Positions 1 to 6,927 of a stretch of 24,610 bases of DNA are shown here, piece by piece (positions within the stretch are counted from its first letter, which is position 1; each line of letters begins with the position of its first letter). The stretch is from Lachnospiraceae bacterium UBA3802. Its GTDB lineage: Bacteria; Bacillota; Clostridia; Lachnospirales; Lachnospiraceae. The DNA lies in assembly GCA_002369155.1 (NCBI GenBank), contig DFEM01000028.1, positions 1 through 24,610 of the forward strand, written 5' to 3'. The notes under the pieces are model-generated. The model did no database searches. It was not told the origin of the DNA and saw nothing but the letters and a program-made list of their open reading frames with translations. Both the position numbers and the translations under genes were made by a program.

Positions 1-216
1 TGCTCGAACTTAGGTGATGCTCAGGCAAGAAGACTTAAAATCAGAGTAAACGGCAAGGACGGAAGCAAGTTCTTTGCTCATACATTAAACAATACGGTTG
101 TTGCTCCTCCCAGAATGCTTATCGCATTCCTTGAAAACAACCTTCAGGCAGATGGTTCGGTCAGAATCCCCGAAGTTCTTCGTCCTTACATGGGAGGAAT
201 GACCGAAATCAGATAA
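1..216 (+). CDS. serS: Seryl-tRNA synthetase, C-terminal fragment (5' end outside window)
   Basis: An open frame runs from base 1 to a TAA at 214-216 and gives the last 71 residues. It opens with the class II synthetase motif SNLGDAQARR, equivalent to the usual SNxxDFQARR, and ends with a segment reading IPEVLRPYMGGM, the typical SerS C-terminus. The enzyme charges tRNA-Ser (and tRNA-Sec) with serine in the cytosol. Around the motif 3 arginine it reads VVAPPRML where many SerS proteins have GLAVGRTL. The arginine is kept, so this looks like a lineage variant and not damage. The N-terminal coiled-coil arm and motifs 1 and 2 lie upstream of the window. Confidence 0.93.
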   Translation, partial: CSNLGDAQARRLKIRVNGKDGSKFFAHTLNNTVVAPPRMLIAFLENNLQADGSVRIPEVLRPYMGGMTEIR

Positions 217-239
217 TCTGCATCGGAAGCGGTGATTGA

Positions 240-1118
240 ATGAACAGATATTTCAGAGCTGTTGGCTTTTTGAATAATTTCTCAATACAGGAATACGAAA
301 AACTGGTCGAAGATATTGTATTTCGACCGGAAGGCTCGGTGATTGCCGATAATCCGGGCGCAAGTTATTTTATCATAGACAAAAACCTTGATTGCGGAGA
401 AAATATCGGTATTTGCGTCAGAATCATCAAAGATAAAAAGGGCAATATTCACAGAGACTGCGTATTTCCGTATTTAAGAAATGAAGAATACACCGAACAT
501 GAAGTTTGTTCTTTTGAGAAAAAAATAAGCGGTGAAGAATTCTTGGGAGTATACGAGGATTTAAACCTGGGAGAAAATATTTTCTTCTATGTTCAGAATG
601 TTGATGAACTTTACAGGAAAAAGAATCTTAAAAGCGCAAAATGCTCTGTGGCAATCTCCGGTCTTTCGATAGCGGGAAACGTTATTCTTCCGATAAAAAA
701 GAACGAGACGCAAAGAGAGAGTGCCAAGGAATTCAACAAAAAGCGTATAAATCTTTTAAACAGAGCAAATGACGGAGATCATAATGCGTTTGCGACCGTA
801 AGATACGATGATATTATGACCAATGTAACGGTTTCCGAACAGGTATTTGTCGAATCGATGGATATTTATACGGTTGTTGATTCTTCATTTATTCCCTGCG
901 GTGCCGAGTGTGATTTGTATTCGGTACTCGGAGAAATCGTTGATTTTAAAATGATACAAAACGCAATGAGCGGAGAAAATGTATACGTTTTAAAAGTATC
1001 CGTAAAAGGAGTCGTTCTTACGATTTGCATCAACGAGAAAGACTTATTCGGTGAGCCTCAGATAGGATTCAGATTTAAGGGGACCGTATGGTTACAGGGC
1101 CGCGTGAATATGCTATAA
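240..1118 (+). CDS. DUF3881-like conserved protein
   Basis: This gene encodes 292 residues with no signal peptide or membrane segment, so it is probably cytosolic. It starts 23 bases after serS with a GGTGAT ribosome-binding-like sequence about five bases upstream, so it is probably co-transcribed with serS. From memory it matches DUF3881, a family of about 300 residues in Lachnospiraceae and related Clostridia with no known function. Many residues are acidic, and the C-terminal third (roughly 225-290) has alternating hydrophobic patterns suggesting beta structure. No catalytic motif is visible. Its TAA stop lies inside the -10 box of the following tRNA promoter. The family assignment rests on overall length, context and sequence look, so the call is moderate. 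Confidence 0.75.
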   Translation: MNRYFRAVGFLNNFSIQEYEKLVEDIVFRPEGSVIADNPGASYFIIDKNLDCGENIGICVRIIKDKKGNIHRDCVFPYLRNEEYTEHEVCSFEKKISGEEFLGVYEDLNLGENIFFYVQNVDELYRKKNLKSAKCSVAISGLSIAGNVILPIKKNETQRESAKEFNKKRINLLNRANDGDHNAFATVRYDDIMTNVTVSEQVFVESMDIYTVVDSSFIPCGAECDLYSVLGEIVDFKMIQNAMSGENVYVLKVSVKGVVLTICINEKDLFGEPQIGFRFKGTVWLQGRVNML

Positions 1119-1119
1119 T
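1091..1119 (+). promoter_or_regulatory. Promoter of tRNA-Arg(CCU), embedded in the upstream gene
   Basis: GTTACA at 1091-1096, a 17-base spacer, then an extended -10 element TGCTATAAT at 1111-1119. The expected start site is near 1126, about 26 bases before the mature tRNA 5' end. The -10 hexamer overlaps the TAA stop (1116-1118) of the preceding gene. Confidence 0.6.
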
Positions 1120-1129
1120 TCTTATGTTT

Positions 1130-1150
1130 GATATGGCGAAAGCCAATATC
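1130..1150 (+). other. GNRA-capped hairpin in the tRNA 5' leader
   Basis: Bases 1130-1137 (GATATGGC) pair with 1142-1150 (GCCAATATC) around a GAAA tetraloop, with one bulged A at 1145. The hairpin ends one base before the tRNA acceptor stem. There is no U-run after it, so it is not a terminator. It would sit in the leader removed by RNase P. Confidence 0.5.
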
Positions 1151-1151
1151 G

Positions 1152-1223
1152 GTTCCCGTAGTTAAATGGATATAATAAGCGCCTCCTAAGCGCTAGTTAT
1201 GGGTTCGATTCCCGTCGGGAACG
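1152..1223 (+). tRNA. tRNA-Arg (anticodon CCU)
   Basis: A complete cloverleaf can be folded by hand. The acceptor GTTCCCG (1152-1158) pairs with CGGGAAC (1216-1222), with discriminator G at 1223. The D arm follows. The anticodon stem AGCGC/GCGCT encloses loop CTCCTAA (1183-1189) with anticodon CCT at 1185-1187. The T arm carries GGTTCGATTCC. CCA is not encoded. It decodes AGG. It has its own promoter upstream and a terminator starting nine bases downstream. Confidence 0.96.
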
Positions 1224-1231
1224 TATAATAA

Positions 1232-1270
1232 AAAGACCTGAAATGAATTATTCACTTCAGGTCTTTCTTT
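1232..1270. terminator. Bidirectional rho-independent terminator
   Basis: A long inverted repeat pairs 1232-1247 with 1251-1266 (core GACCTGAA/TTCAGGTC, one A-C mismatch, three-base loop). It is flanked by A-run on the left and T-rich sequence on the right. It would end the plus-strand tRNA transcript and the converging minus-strand hydrogenase/chemoreceptor transcript, whose stop codon is at 1282. Confidence 0.85.
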
Positions 1271-1281
1271 TTATTTTTTCT

Positions 1282-3243
1282 TTATTCCACTCTGTTGTTT
1301 GCCACGAGAGTTTCGAGCTGTTCGCTTACGTTTTCGATAATTTCCGAAATCATGTCTGCATGTGTTGCGATTTCGTTGGTGGAAGATGCAAGATTACGGA
1401 TTCTGCTGTTAACGTTTTCCACGATGGAAATCAATTCCTTCGATTCCGTTTCGATAATGTCGACAGCGTTCTTAATATTTGTATTTGCATTGCCGCTGTT
1501 TTCAGCCGTGATTTTCGAGTCGGCTGCAAGAGTATTGATTTCTCCGGCAACTACGGCAAAGCCTCTTCCTGCATCGCCCGCTCTTGCAGCTTCAATGGAA
1601 GCATTTAATGCAAGGAGGTTGGTCTGGTTAGCGATATCAACGACTCTTAAATTGTTTTCGGTCAGTTCGCTGAGATATTCGGTGATGTGATCGATTGAAT
1701 CATCCAATGTGTTGCAGAAGTCTGATACGTTACCCATTTCGTCGGAAATAACGGAACTTTCATTTGCATTACTTGAATTTCCGGCAAGCATGTTCTTTAC
1801 GGATTCACGAAGAGTATTGAATTTTACATTAATGTCGGCAATTGTTGAAAGAATCTCCGCACGCTGCTTATCGAGCAATTCGCGTTCGTGCTCTACGAGG
1901 TCCTGAGCTTCTTTCTTTTCTATTTCAATCAAATCCTTTAAGTAGTGAACACAGTTGGAATTGTGGTTAAATCCGTTGTAGATAGAGATTGCCATTTCGC
2001 GACAGGTGTCATAACCGCAGCTTGAACAGTTGATGATTCGGGATTCATCTGTAGTCTTGTTCATTGAATTGAAGATTCTGTCAAGCTCTGCATCGGTGGG
2101 AATCTTGGTTTTGCATTGCGAGGATCTGTCGGTATATTTTCTTAAATAATCGTCAAGATTGAGATGTGCAAATTGTTTGTTTAAAGCGGCAAGACGTTTT
2201 TGAGGAGTGCTGTTTCTTGACCAGGCACTCTTTTTGGTATTCTTTTTTACGCTTTCCTGTATTTTGTGAATATTGTAATAAGGAGTATCGTCGCCGGTGA
2301 CATCAGGATCCGTTCCGGTACCGCAGATACAACCGTTCTCGCAGTTTAAGGCATCGAAGAAAAGATAAGGAGTCTTCGTTCCTTTGATTTTGTCTGCATT
2401 GGCTTTAAGGAAATGGTACATGCGCTTTTCGCCTTCAATCTGACGGATAAACACATCTTCGCCGAGAAGCCAGTACACATTTTCTTTTAATCCGCCCGGC
2501 ATTGGATAGATGGATCCGAGACCGTACTCAATTTCATCTTTGATGGGATCGCCCATTAAATGATTTTTTATGACGTAATCCATCAAATGATCGAAAGTGA
2601 CATTGTAATTTACAAGTCCGTGAGTGTTGGGATCGTCAATTTCGAGTTTTTTGGAAATGCAGGGGCTGATAAAAGCAAGTTTATCGGTAATATGCAATTC
2701 TTTCTTGGCATAGATAGCCGCACACATAAGAGGGCTTTGAACCGGGAAGAGCTTGGGCAGAATCTCGGGAAGATATCTTTCGATATATCCGACCACTGCG
2801 GGACAGGGCTGCGAAATACCGCCGTAGAATTTATGTTTCTGAATATAGTTGATGTATCCCCATGTGGTGATGTCCGCACCAAAGGATACATTTATCATTC
2901 GATTTGCTCCGAGTTTCTTAAGACCGCCGAGTACTCGCTCGTATTCATCCGGATAATCGGCACGAAAAGCAGGCGCGATAAGAAGAGAGATTTTTTCACC
3001 GCGTTTCAAATCATTGAAGAATTTCTCGGTATCGTCGCGATATTCTCTTGCACCGTGCTCGCAGGCATCAAAGCAAGCGGCACATGCAATACATCTGGAA
3101 CCGTCAACTTCAATTCGTGAATTACCGTTTTCGTCGGGATTTGTTGAAATGCAGGCACCCATGCATGAACACGCACGGATACATTTATTGCATCCTACAC
3201 ATTTTTCGGTTGTATAAACAAGTGATTGTAAATCAAAAGACAT
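1282..3243 (-). CDS. [FeFe]-hydrogenase-like / methyl-accepting chemotaxis fusion protein
   Basis: This is a 653-residue soluble fusion with no membrane segment. The N-terminus carries two [4Fe-4S] ferredoxin motifs (C15, C18, C21, C25 and C51, C54, C57, C61). Residues about 80-315 resemble the [FeFe]-hydrogenase large-subunit catalytic domain. The four expected H-cluster cysteines are present: C147 in SQPCPA, C195 in SPCISKK, and C301 and C305 in NCENGC. The L2 lysine K198 is also present. The proton-transfer cysteine that precedes C147 in standard hydrogenases is proline here, which suggests a sensory and not a turnover enzyme. A CxxCx4Cx16C cluster follows (C406, C409, C414, C431). Residues about 440-653 are a chemoreceptor signalling coiled coil with hairpin tip [15 protein letters not shown]. 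An AAGAGG ribosome site precedes the ATG. Probable role: cytosolic redox or H2 sensing coupled to CheA/CheW. The substrate is not proven. Confidence 0.88.
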   Translation of the reverse strand: MSFDLQSLVYTTEKCVGCNKCIRACSCMGACISTNPDENGNSRIEVDGSRCIACAACFDACEHGAREYRDDTEKFFNDLKRGEKISLLIAPAFRADYPDEYERVLGGLKKLGANRMINVSFGADITTWGYINYIQKHKFYGGISQPCPAVVGYIERYLPEILPKLFPVQSPLMCAAIYAKKELHITDKLAFISPCISKKLEIDDPNTHGLVNYNVTFDHLMDYVIKNHLMGDPIKDEIEYGLGSIYPMPGGLKENVYWLLGEDVFIRQIEGEKRMYHFLKANADKIKGTKTPYLFFDALNCENGCICGTGTDPDVTGDDTPYYNIHKIQESVKKNTKKSAWSRNSTPQKRLAALNKQFAHLNLDDYLRKYTDRSSQCKTKIPTDAELDRIFNSMNKTTDESRIINCSSCGYDTCREMAISIYNGFNHNSNCVHYLKDLIEIEKKEAQDLVEHERELLDKQRAEILSTIADINVKFNTLRESVKNMLAGNSSNANESSVISDEMGNVSDFCNTLDDSIDHITEYLSELTENNLRVVDIANQTNLLALNASIEAARAGDAGRGFAVVAGEINTLAADSKITAENSGNANTNIKNAVDIIETESKELISIVENVNSRIRNLASSTNEIATHADMISEIIENVSEQLETLVANNRVE

Positions 3244-3312
3244 AGCAATTACCTCTTGATAATAATTGCCGAATATAAATCTTTATACTATATAAATATA
3301 ATCAAAAAATAA

Positions 3313-3858
3313 TTATATTCCATACTTTTTGTAGATTAAATTATATATTTTTTTGAGTTGGTCGTCAGTAAGCGCTTTTTTGTCAATTACCTGTCCGTGA
3401 GTAATAATTCCCTTGCCTGAAACGGTAAGAATAAGCATGTCATCAAGATCGATAACGTCATTTATCTGAGAATAAAGAAAATCGTAATTATCTTTGGAGC
3501 CGACTACTCTGAAAAATTTGGAAAAGAAAATCACATGCATTTCAACCGGATTACCGCAGTATAATCGCATCTGGCTGTAGTTGACCGCAGCCTGGTAAAG
3601 ATATCCGAACCAGGACATAAAGAAAACATAAAGACCCACCAGAATGAAAGCCGCAAAAGGAATCGGAAGTCTTAAAAATACAAAAACAAAACCGATTGCA
3701 AAGAGTACTATTGATGCGATAAGCGTTGCAATCTGCCATTTGGAATGGAACTTTCTGTAGGTAATCTTTGCGTAGCGGCGGTTCATTGATTTTGTAAGTA
3801 TGAACTTGTTTTCAACAATCGGAATCAAATCCGGATTTACTGAATCTGAGTGTGCCAT
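3313..3858 (-). CDS. YcxB-like membrane protein
   Basis: This encodes 181 residues. Two adjacent membrane segments lie at about 42-62 and 67-87 (rich in I, V, F, L). They follow a basic RRYAKITYRKFHSKW stretch and precede a C-terminal soluble domain of about 85 residues. The arrangement and the C-terminal pattern (FYSKFFRV-like strand, then an acidic turn, then MLILTVSGKG) match YcxB-like proteins, whose function is unknown. It lies 20 bases downstream of trmB on the same strand, probably co-transcribed, and is followed 69 bases later by the hydrogenase/chemoreceptor gene. No good ribosome site precedes the ATG, so the start is uncertain; Met25 is an alternative but also lacks one. Confidence 0.7.
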   Translation of the reverse strand: MAHSDSVNPDLIPIVENKFILTKSMNRRYAKITYRKFHSKWQIATLIASIVLFAIGFVFVFLRLPIPFAAFILVGLYVFFMSWFGYLYQAAVNYSQMRLYCGNPVEMHVIFFSKFFRVVGSKDNYDFLYSQINDVIDLDDMLILTVSGKGIITHGQVIDKKALTDDQLKKIYNLIYKKYGI

Positions 3859-3878
3859 TTTTGTTTTAAATCGAAATA

Positions 3879-4520
3879 TTAAGGTTTTTGAATTATGTAT
3901 TTGTTTATGGGATTGCCCATGGCCGAGAACTTGGCTTCGTATTCGGTCATTATATTGCCTTCGTTTAACTTTTCATCGGCATGCAAATCCCTTGTGAATG
4001 CAATCATTTTCCAGCCTGCGGCATCGACTTCTTCCAAGGCAAAATCGAAAAGATCGTTATTGTCGGTTTTGAATTCTATAAAGCCGTCGTCTTTTAAAAT
4101 CTTTTTGTATCGCTCAAGGAACTGTCTGCTTTCGAGTCGTCTTTTTGCGTGTCTGTCCTTGGGCCAGGGATCGGAGAAATTAAGATAAATCTTATCTACT
4201 TCGCCGTTGTCAAAAACATCGGTTATTTCCTCGGCATCCATTCTTATAAATATCAGATTGTCCAGGGGTTCTTCCTCCATCTTTTGAATGGCTCTTAAAA
4301 GCACCGATGAATATTTTTCGATTCCGACAAAATTTATTTCAGGGTATTTTTGTGCCATCGCATAGATAAACTGCCCTTTACCCATTCCTATTTCTATTTG
4401 GATGGGTTTGTCGTTCGCAAAGTATTCTCTGACTTTTCCTTTTCTTTCGGTTTCATCATGTATTACAAATTTGCTTTCGGCTATATATTCTTTTGAGCCG
4501 GGTACGTTTTTAAGTCTCAT
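3879..4520 (-). CDS. trmB: tRNA (guanine-N7-)-methyltransferase
   Basis: This 213-residue protein has the normal family length. It is the SAM-dependent enzyme that makes m7G46 in the variable loop of tRNAs. The SAM-binding loop IEIGMGKGQF is at residues 42-51. The adenine-binding acidic stretch GIEKYSS follows, and the TrmB signature NFSDPWPKDRHAKRR lies near 114-128. The C-terminal TEYEAKF motif binds substrate in this family. The gene is first in a minus-strand run with the YcxB-like gene. An extended -10 lies about 60 bases upstream. Confidence 0.96.
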   Translation of the reverse strand: MRLKNVPGSKEYIAESKFVIHDETERKGKVREYFANDKPIQIEIGMGKGQFIYAMAQKYPEINFVGIEKYSSVLLRAIQKMEEEPLDNLIFIRMDAEEITDVFDNGEVDKIYLNFSDPWPKDRHAKRRLESRQFLERYKKILKDDGFIEFKTDNNDLFDFALEEVDAAGWKMIAFTRDLHADEKLNEGNIMTEYEAKFSAMGNPINKYIIQKP

Positions 4521-4580
4521 ATTTTATCCTTATGGTTTTAATGAAAATTAAAGTCATCAGAAGAAGACTTCAACAGGAAT

Positions 4581-4609
4581 ATTGTATCATATTCCGCCAT
4601 TATCATAAA
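4581..4609 (-). promoter_or_regulatory. Candidate promoter for trmB
   Basis: Read on the minus strand, an extended -10 TGATACAAT has its hexamer at 4581-4586. A weak -35 (TTTATG) lies at 4604-4609 with a 17-base spacer. The start site would be near 4574, about 55 bases before the trmB ATG. The 295-base gap between trmB and the Rpn gene (4521-4815) otherwise holds only the divergent candidate promoter for the Rpn gene. Confidence 0.4.
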
Positions 4610-4644
4610 TTATCATCTGCTAAAACCATAGAATTTTATGCAAT

Positions 4645-4671
4645 TTGCTTATTTTTCATTGATTTTATAAT
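4645..4671 (+). promoter_or_regulatory. Candidate promoter for the Rpn nuclease gene
   Basis: A perfect TATAAT at 4666-4671 is preceded by TTGCTT at 4645-4650 with a short 15-base spacer. The start site would be near 4678, leaving a leader of about 138 bases before the ATG at 4816. The spacing is poor, so this is a weak call. Confidence 0.35.
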
Positions 4672-4815
4672 CCTCAGATGTTACGATACAATCAAATCAG
4701 GACATCTTTTCGTCGGATTCCCGACAACGGAGTTGTTTATACAACTTTCCCGGAAAATTTCCTGCATTAAAACTAAATAAAGAGCAGGATATGATTCCTG
4801 CGGAAAGGATTAAGT

Positions 4816-5712
4816 ATGGGTTTAGACTCAAATGAAAAGATTCTTGCCGATCACAATGATGTTTTTGCTGACATTTTTAATGTGTTTTTATATGACGGTA
4901 AACGCGTTATCAGGGAAGAACAATTGGAGAATTCCAAAGACAGAAGTCAGTATAAGGCTGACGGAAAACTGCACGAACAGGAGAGGGATGTATCAAAGTT
5001 CTATAACGGAAAAGAAATGCGAATAGCTTTTCTTGGAATAGAACATCAAAACAGGGATGAGGCATATATGCCTTTGAGAGTAATATCTTATGACGGAAGT
5101 GCATACAGAGCGCAGCTTTTAAAGAATGAAACCTTTCAAAAACCTTATCCTGTAATAACGTTGGTTTTGTATTTCGGTACCAAGCATTGGTCCTACGGGA
5201 AATCACTTCATGAAGTGCTGGATATACCGGATGACATCAAAAAATATGTTAATGATTACAAAATTAATCTGGTGGAGGTGGCATTTCTCGAAGATGAACA
5301 GATAGAAAAATTCCAAAGTGATTTTAAGATAATTGCAGACTATTTTGTTCAAAAGAGAAGAGGAGCGAATTATATACCGATAGATAAAACCATAGAACAT
5401 ACCGATGAGTTGTTAAAGACACTTAAAGTATTGACGAAGGATGAGAGATACGAAACGGTATTGAATGAGATTAACGAAAGACATAAGGGAAAAGGAGAGA
5501 TAAAAATGTGTGAAATATATGATCAGATAGAAGGTCAGGGAATCAAAAAAGGAATTGAAAAAGGAATTCAGAAAGGTATCGAAAAAGGAATTCAAAAAGG
5601 AATTCAACAGGAAAGGGTTAATACCGAAAGGGAAAGGAAGCGCGCAGAGGAAGCAGAAAAAGAACTCGCCCGTCTTAAAAAGATTTTGGATGAAAATCAT
5701 ATAACTGTATAA
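4816..5712 (+). CDS. Rpn family recombination-promoting nuclease / putative transposase
   Basis: This encodes 298 residues and starts after a GGAAAGGA ribosome site. Residues 1-190 match the PD-(D/E)XK nuclease-like Rpn family common in Clostridia. Visible features are an N-terminal ADIFNVFLYDGK stretch, RDVSKFY, and the family ExQ-type motif in FLGIEHQNRDEAYMPLRV, then VITLVLYFG and a YKINLVEVAF strand. Family members are DNA endonucleases that promote recombination, and some act in phage defence. After a linker, residues 242-265 are six GIxK tetrapeptides, then an Arg/Glu-rich coiled coil. An in-frame internal ATG at residue 231 with its own ribosome site probably makes a separate short protein. 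The gene stands alone between trmB and amrS on the opposite strand to both, as expected for a mobile or defence cargo gene. Confidence 0.88.
   Translation: MGLDSNEKILADHNDVFADIFNVFLYDGKRVIREEQLENSKDRSQYKADGKLHEQERDVSKFYNGKEMRIAFLGIEHQNRDEAYMPLRVISYDGSAYRAQLLKNETFQKPYPVITLVLYFGTKHWSYGKSLHEVLDIPDDIKKYVNDYKINLVEVAFLEDEQIEKFQSDFKIIADYFVQKRRGANYIPIDKTIEHTDELLKTLKVLTKDERYETVLNEINERHKGKGEIKMCEIYDQIEGQGIKKGIEKGIQKGIEKGIQKGIQQERVNTERERKRAEEAEKELARLKKILDENHITV
5506..5712 (+). CDS. Probable intragenic Rpn small protein (RpnS-like), internal in-frame start
   Basis: Within the Rpn gene, an ATG at 5506 (codon 231, in frame) is preceded by AAAGGAG with GGAG at 5494-5497 and an eight-base gap, a better ribosome site than many real starts in this window. 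It would yield 68 residues: a short head MCEIYDQIEGQ, six GIxK tetrapeptides, and an ERKRAEEAEKELARLKK coiled coil. In E. coli, Rpn genes are known to make such C-terminal small proteins by internal translation. These bind and block the full-length toxic nuclease, and their dimer helix carries four-residue repeats. The match in layout is strong, but production of this protein here is an inference. Confidence 0.6.
   Translation: MCEIYDQIEGQGIKKGIEKGIQKGIEKGIQKGIQQERVNTERERKRAEEAEKELARLKKILDENHITV
5539..5610 (+). repeat. Six tandem 12-bp units coding GI(K/E/Q)K
   Basis: Six consecutive 12-base units of the form GGAATT-(GAA/CAA/CAG)-AAA, with small changes in each. They code GIKK, GIEK, GIQK, GIEK, GIQK and GIQQ. 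They lie in the C-terminal region shared by the full-length Rpn and the internal small protein. Copy number could change by slippage in whole codons without breaking the frame. Confidence 0.9.
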
Positions 5713-5750
5713 ATTAGCAAAATTGTTTTTAACATACCAATTAATTATGT

Positions 5751-5786
5751 ACCCTCTTTACCGGATACCCGGTAAGGAGGGTTTTT
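5751..5786 (+). terminator. Rho-independent terminator of the Rpn gene
   Basis: A 14-bp stem pairs 5751-5764 (ACCCTCTTTACCGG) with 5769-5782, with one G-U pair, an ATAC loop and a T-run at 5782-5786. The T-run overlaps the stop codon of the converging amrS-like gene (5785-5787), so the two genes share this boundary. Confidence 0.88.
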
Positions 5787-6645
5787 AGCAGTTTCCTGTA
5801 TATACAAAATCAAGCTTTTCTCTTGCGATATCGGCCAGATGGTAAATTAAAGAAACATCTGTCGGATTCTTGTCGCGCATATAGAAGCGTGGGAAGAAGC
5901 GGGAGATGTGAAGCGGGATGCTTTTGCCGATTTCGGTACCGGAAGCGTCCTTAAGTGAACGAATCCAGGAAGAGATTTGCCGCATTTCTTCTTCGGTATC
6001 ATTTTCTCCCGGAACGATTAAGGTTGTTAATTCGACATGGCAGTGCTTTACGGCTTCTTCGATGAAACGAAGAGTCATATCAAAACTGCCGCCAAGAGTT
6101 TTGTCATAGTATTCTTTGGTAAAGCCCTTTAAATCTATGTTCATGGCATCGATGTAAGGTTCAAGTTCTTTTAATACGGAAAGTTCTGCTGTTCCGTTTG
6201 TGACAAGCACATTTAAGAGTCCCGCTTCATGTGAAAGCTTTGCCAAGTCGCGAACAAATTCATAACCGATTAAAGGTTCATTGTATGTAAAAGCAATGCC
6301 GATGTTGTTTCGGTCTTTGGCGGAAAAGGCAATATCCACAAGTTCTTCGGGCGTTATTGCTTTAGCGCTTTTTTTCCACTCTTTAACTTCATCAGCCCAC
6401 GAAATATCTGAATTTTGACAAAACGGACAGCGCAGATTGCAGCCGTAACTTCCGACGGATAAAATCATTGATCCGGGATGAAAATGTTTAAGAGGCTTTT
6501 TCTCAATGGGATCAAGTGCGATGGCTGTAATCTTTCCGTAATTGTCGGATATAACTTTTTCGTTTTTGGCAATTCTGGCTCCGCAAAATCCAAGGCTTCC
6601 TTCTTTAATTTCACAATGTCTGAAACACACTTCGCAGCGAGGCAT
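5785..6645 (-). CDS. amrS: AmrS-like radical SAM protein (AmmeMemoRadiSam type)
   Basis: This encodes 286 residues. The radical SAM cluster motif is CNLRCPFC (C69, C73, C76). An N-terminal cysteine set (C4, C7, C11, C21) is typical of AmrS and the related PflA-like activases. NIGIAFTYNEP, DAMNIDLKGF and PLHISRFFPRF are family signatures. The protein ends at YTGNC, the point where longer homologues add a further tail, so it is a short but complete form. The ATG has GGAG seven bases upstream, and a promoter is visible. The usual AmmeMemoRadiSam partners (Memo and AMMECR1 domains) are not in this window. The physiological reaction is not established. Confidence 0.88.
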   Translation of the reverse strand: MPRCEVCFRHCEIKEGSLGFCGARIAKNEKVISDNYGKITAIALDPIEKKPLKHFHPGSMILSVGSYGCNLRCPFCQNSDISWADEVKEWKKSAKAITPEELVDIAFSAKDRNNIGIAFTYNEPLIGYEFVRDLAKLSHEAGLLNVLVTNGTAELSVLKELEPYIDAMNIDLKGFTKEYYDKTLGGSFDMTLRFIEEAVKHCHVELTTLIVPGENDTEEEMRQISSWIRSLKDASGTEIGKSIPLHISRFFPRFYMRDKNPTDVSLIYHLADIAREKLDFVYTGNC

Positions 6646-6683
6646 TTTTCACTCCGTTTTTCATATTTTTTTCTTTTACAAAC

Positions 6684-6712
6684 AGTATAACAATTATTCT
6701 TTTATTTGGCAT
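6684..6712 (-). promoter_or_regulatory. Promoter of the amrS-like gene
   Basis: On the minus strand, ATGCCA at 6707-6712, a 17-base spacer and TATACT at 6684-6689. The start site would be near 6677, about 32 bases before the ATG. The 282-base divergent gap 6646-6927 holds this promoter and the opposing strong promoter at 6789-6817. Confidence 0.5.
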
Positions 6713-6788
6713 CTTTTCTAAGAAAGCAAGAAGGATTTTTTTACTCTGAAAAAACACAGATAAAAACCGTCAAAAAAAGCCTGAAAAC

Positions 6789-6817
6789 TTGACTGATATA
6801 CTCTCAATTGGTAATAT
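6789..6817 (+). promoter_or_regulatory. Strong promoter of the PocR/giant-membrane-protein operon
   Basis: TTGACT at 6789-6794, an exact 17-base spacer and TAATAT at 6812-6817, a near-consensus vegetative promoter. The start site would be near 6824, giving a leader of about 104 bases. An AGGGG ribosome site precedes the ATG at 6928. I could not recognise a riboswitch in the leader. Confidence 0.75.
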
Positions 6818-6927
6818 TCTATATGGGATAGTGTATTATTTTTCAGACGAAAGAAACACTGAAAACATAGGCATTTTTAATGCTGTTTTTAAGACCGCGA
6901 TAATGTAAAAAAAAGGGGTGTGAGAAT

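Noticed and set aside
2560..3120. 186-residue open frame on the plus strand
   Set aside because: It lies opposite the clearly conserved hydrogenase-like domain and has no recognisable motif or ribosome site.
4532..4780. 82-residue open frame between trmB and the Rpn gene
   Set aside because: Its composition is AT-rich and non-coding in look, it has no ribosome site, and it spans two candidate promoters.
5539..5610. Short tandem repeats as a possible CRISPR array
   Set aside because: The 12-base units are contiguous, have no spacers and code a protein repeat in frame.
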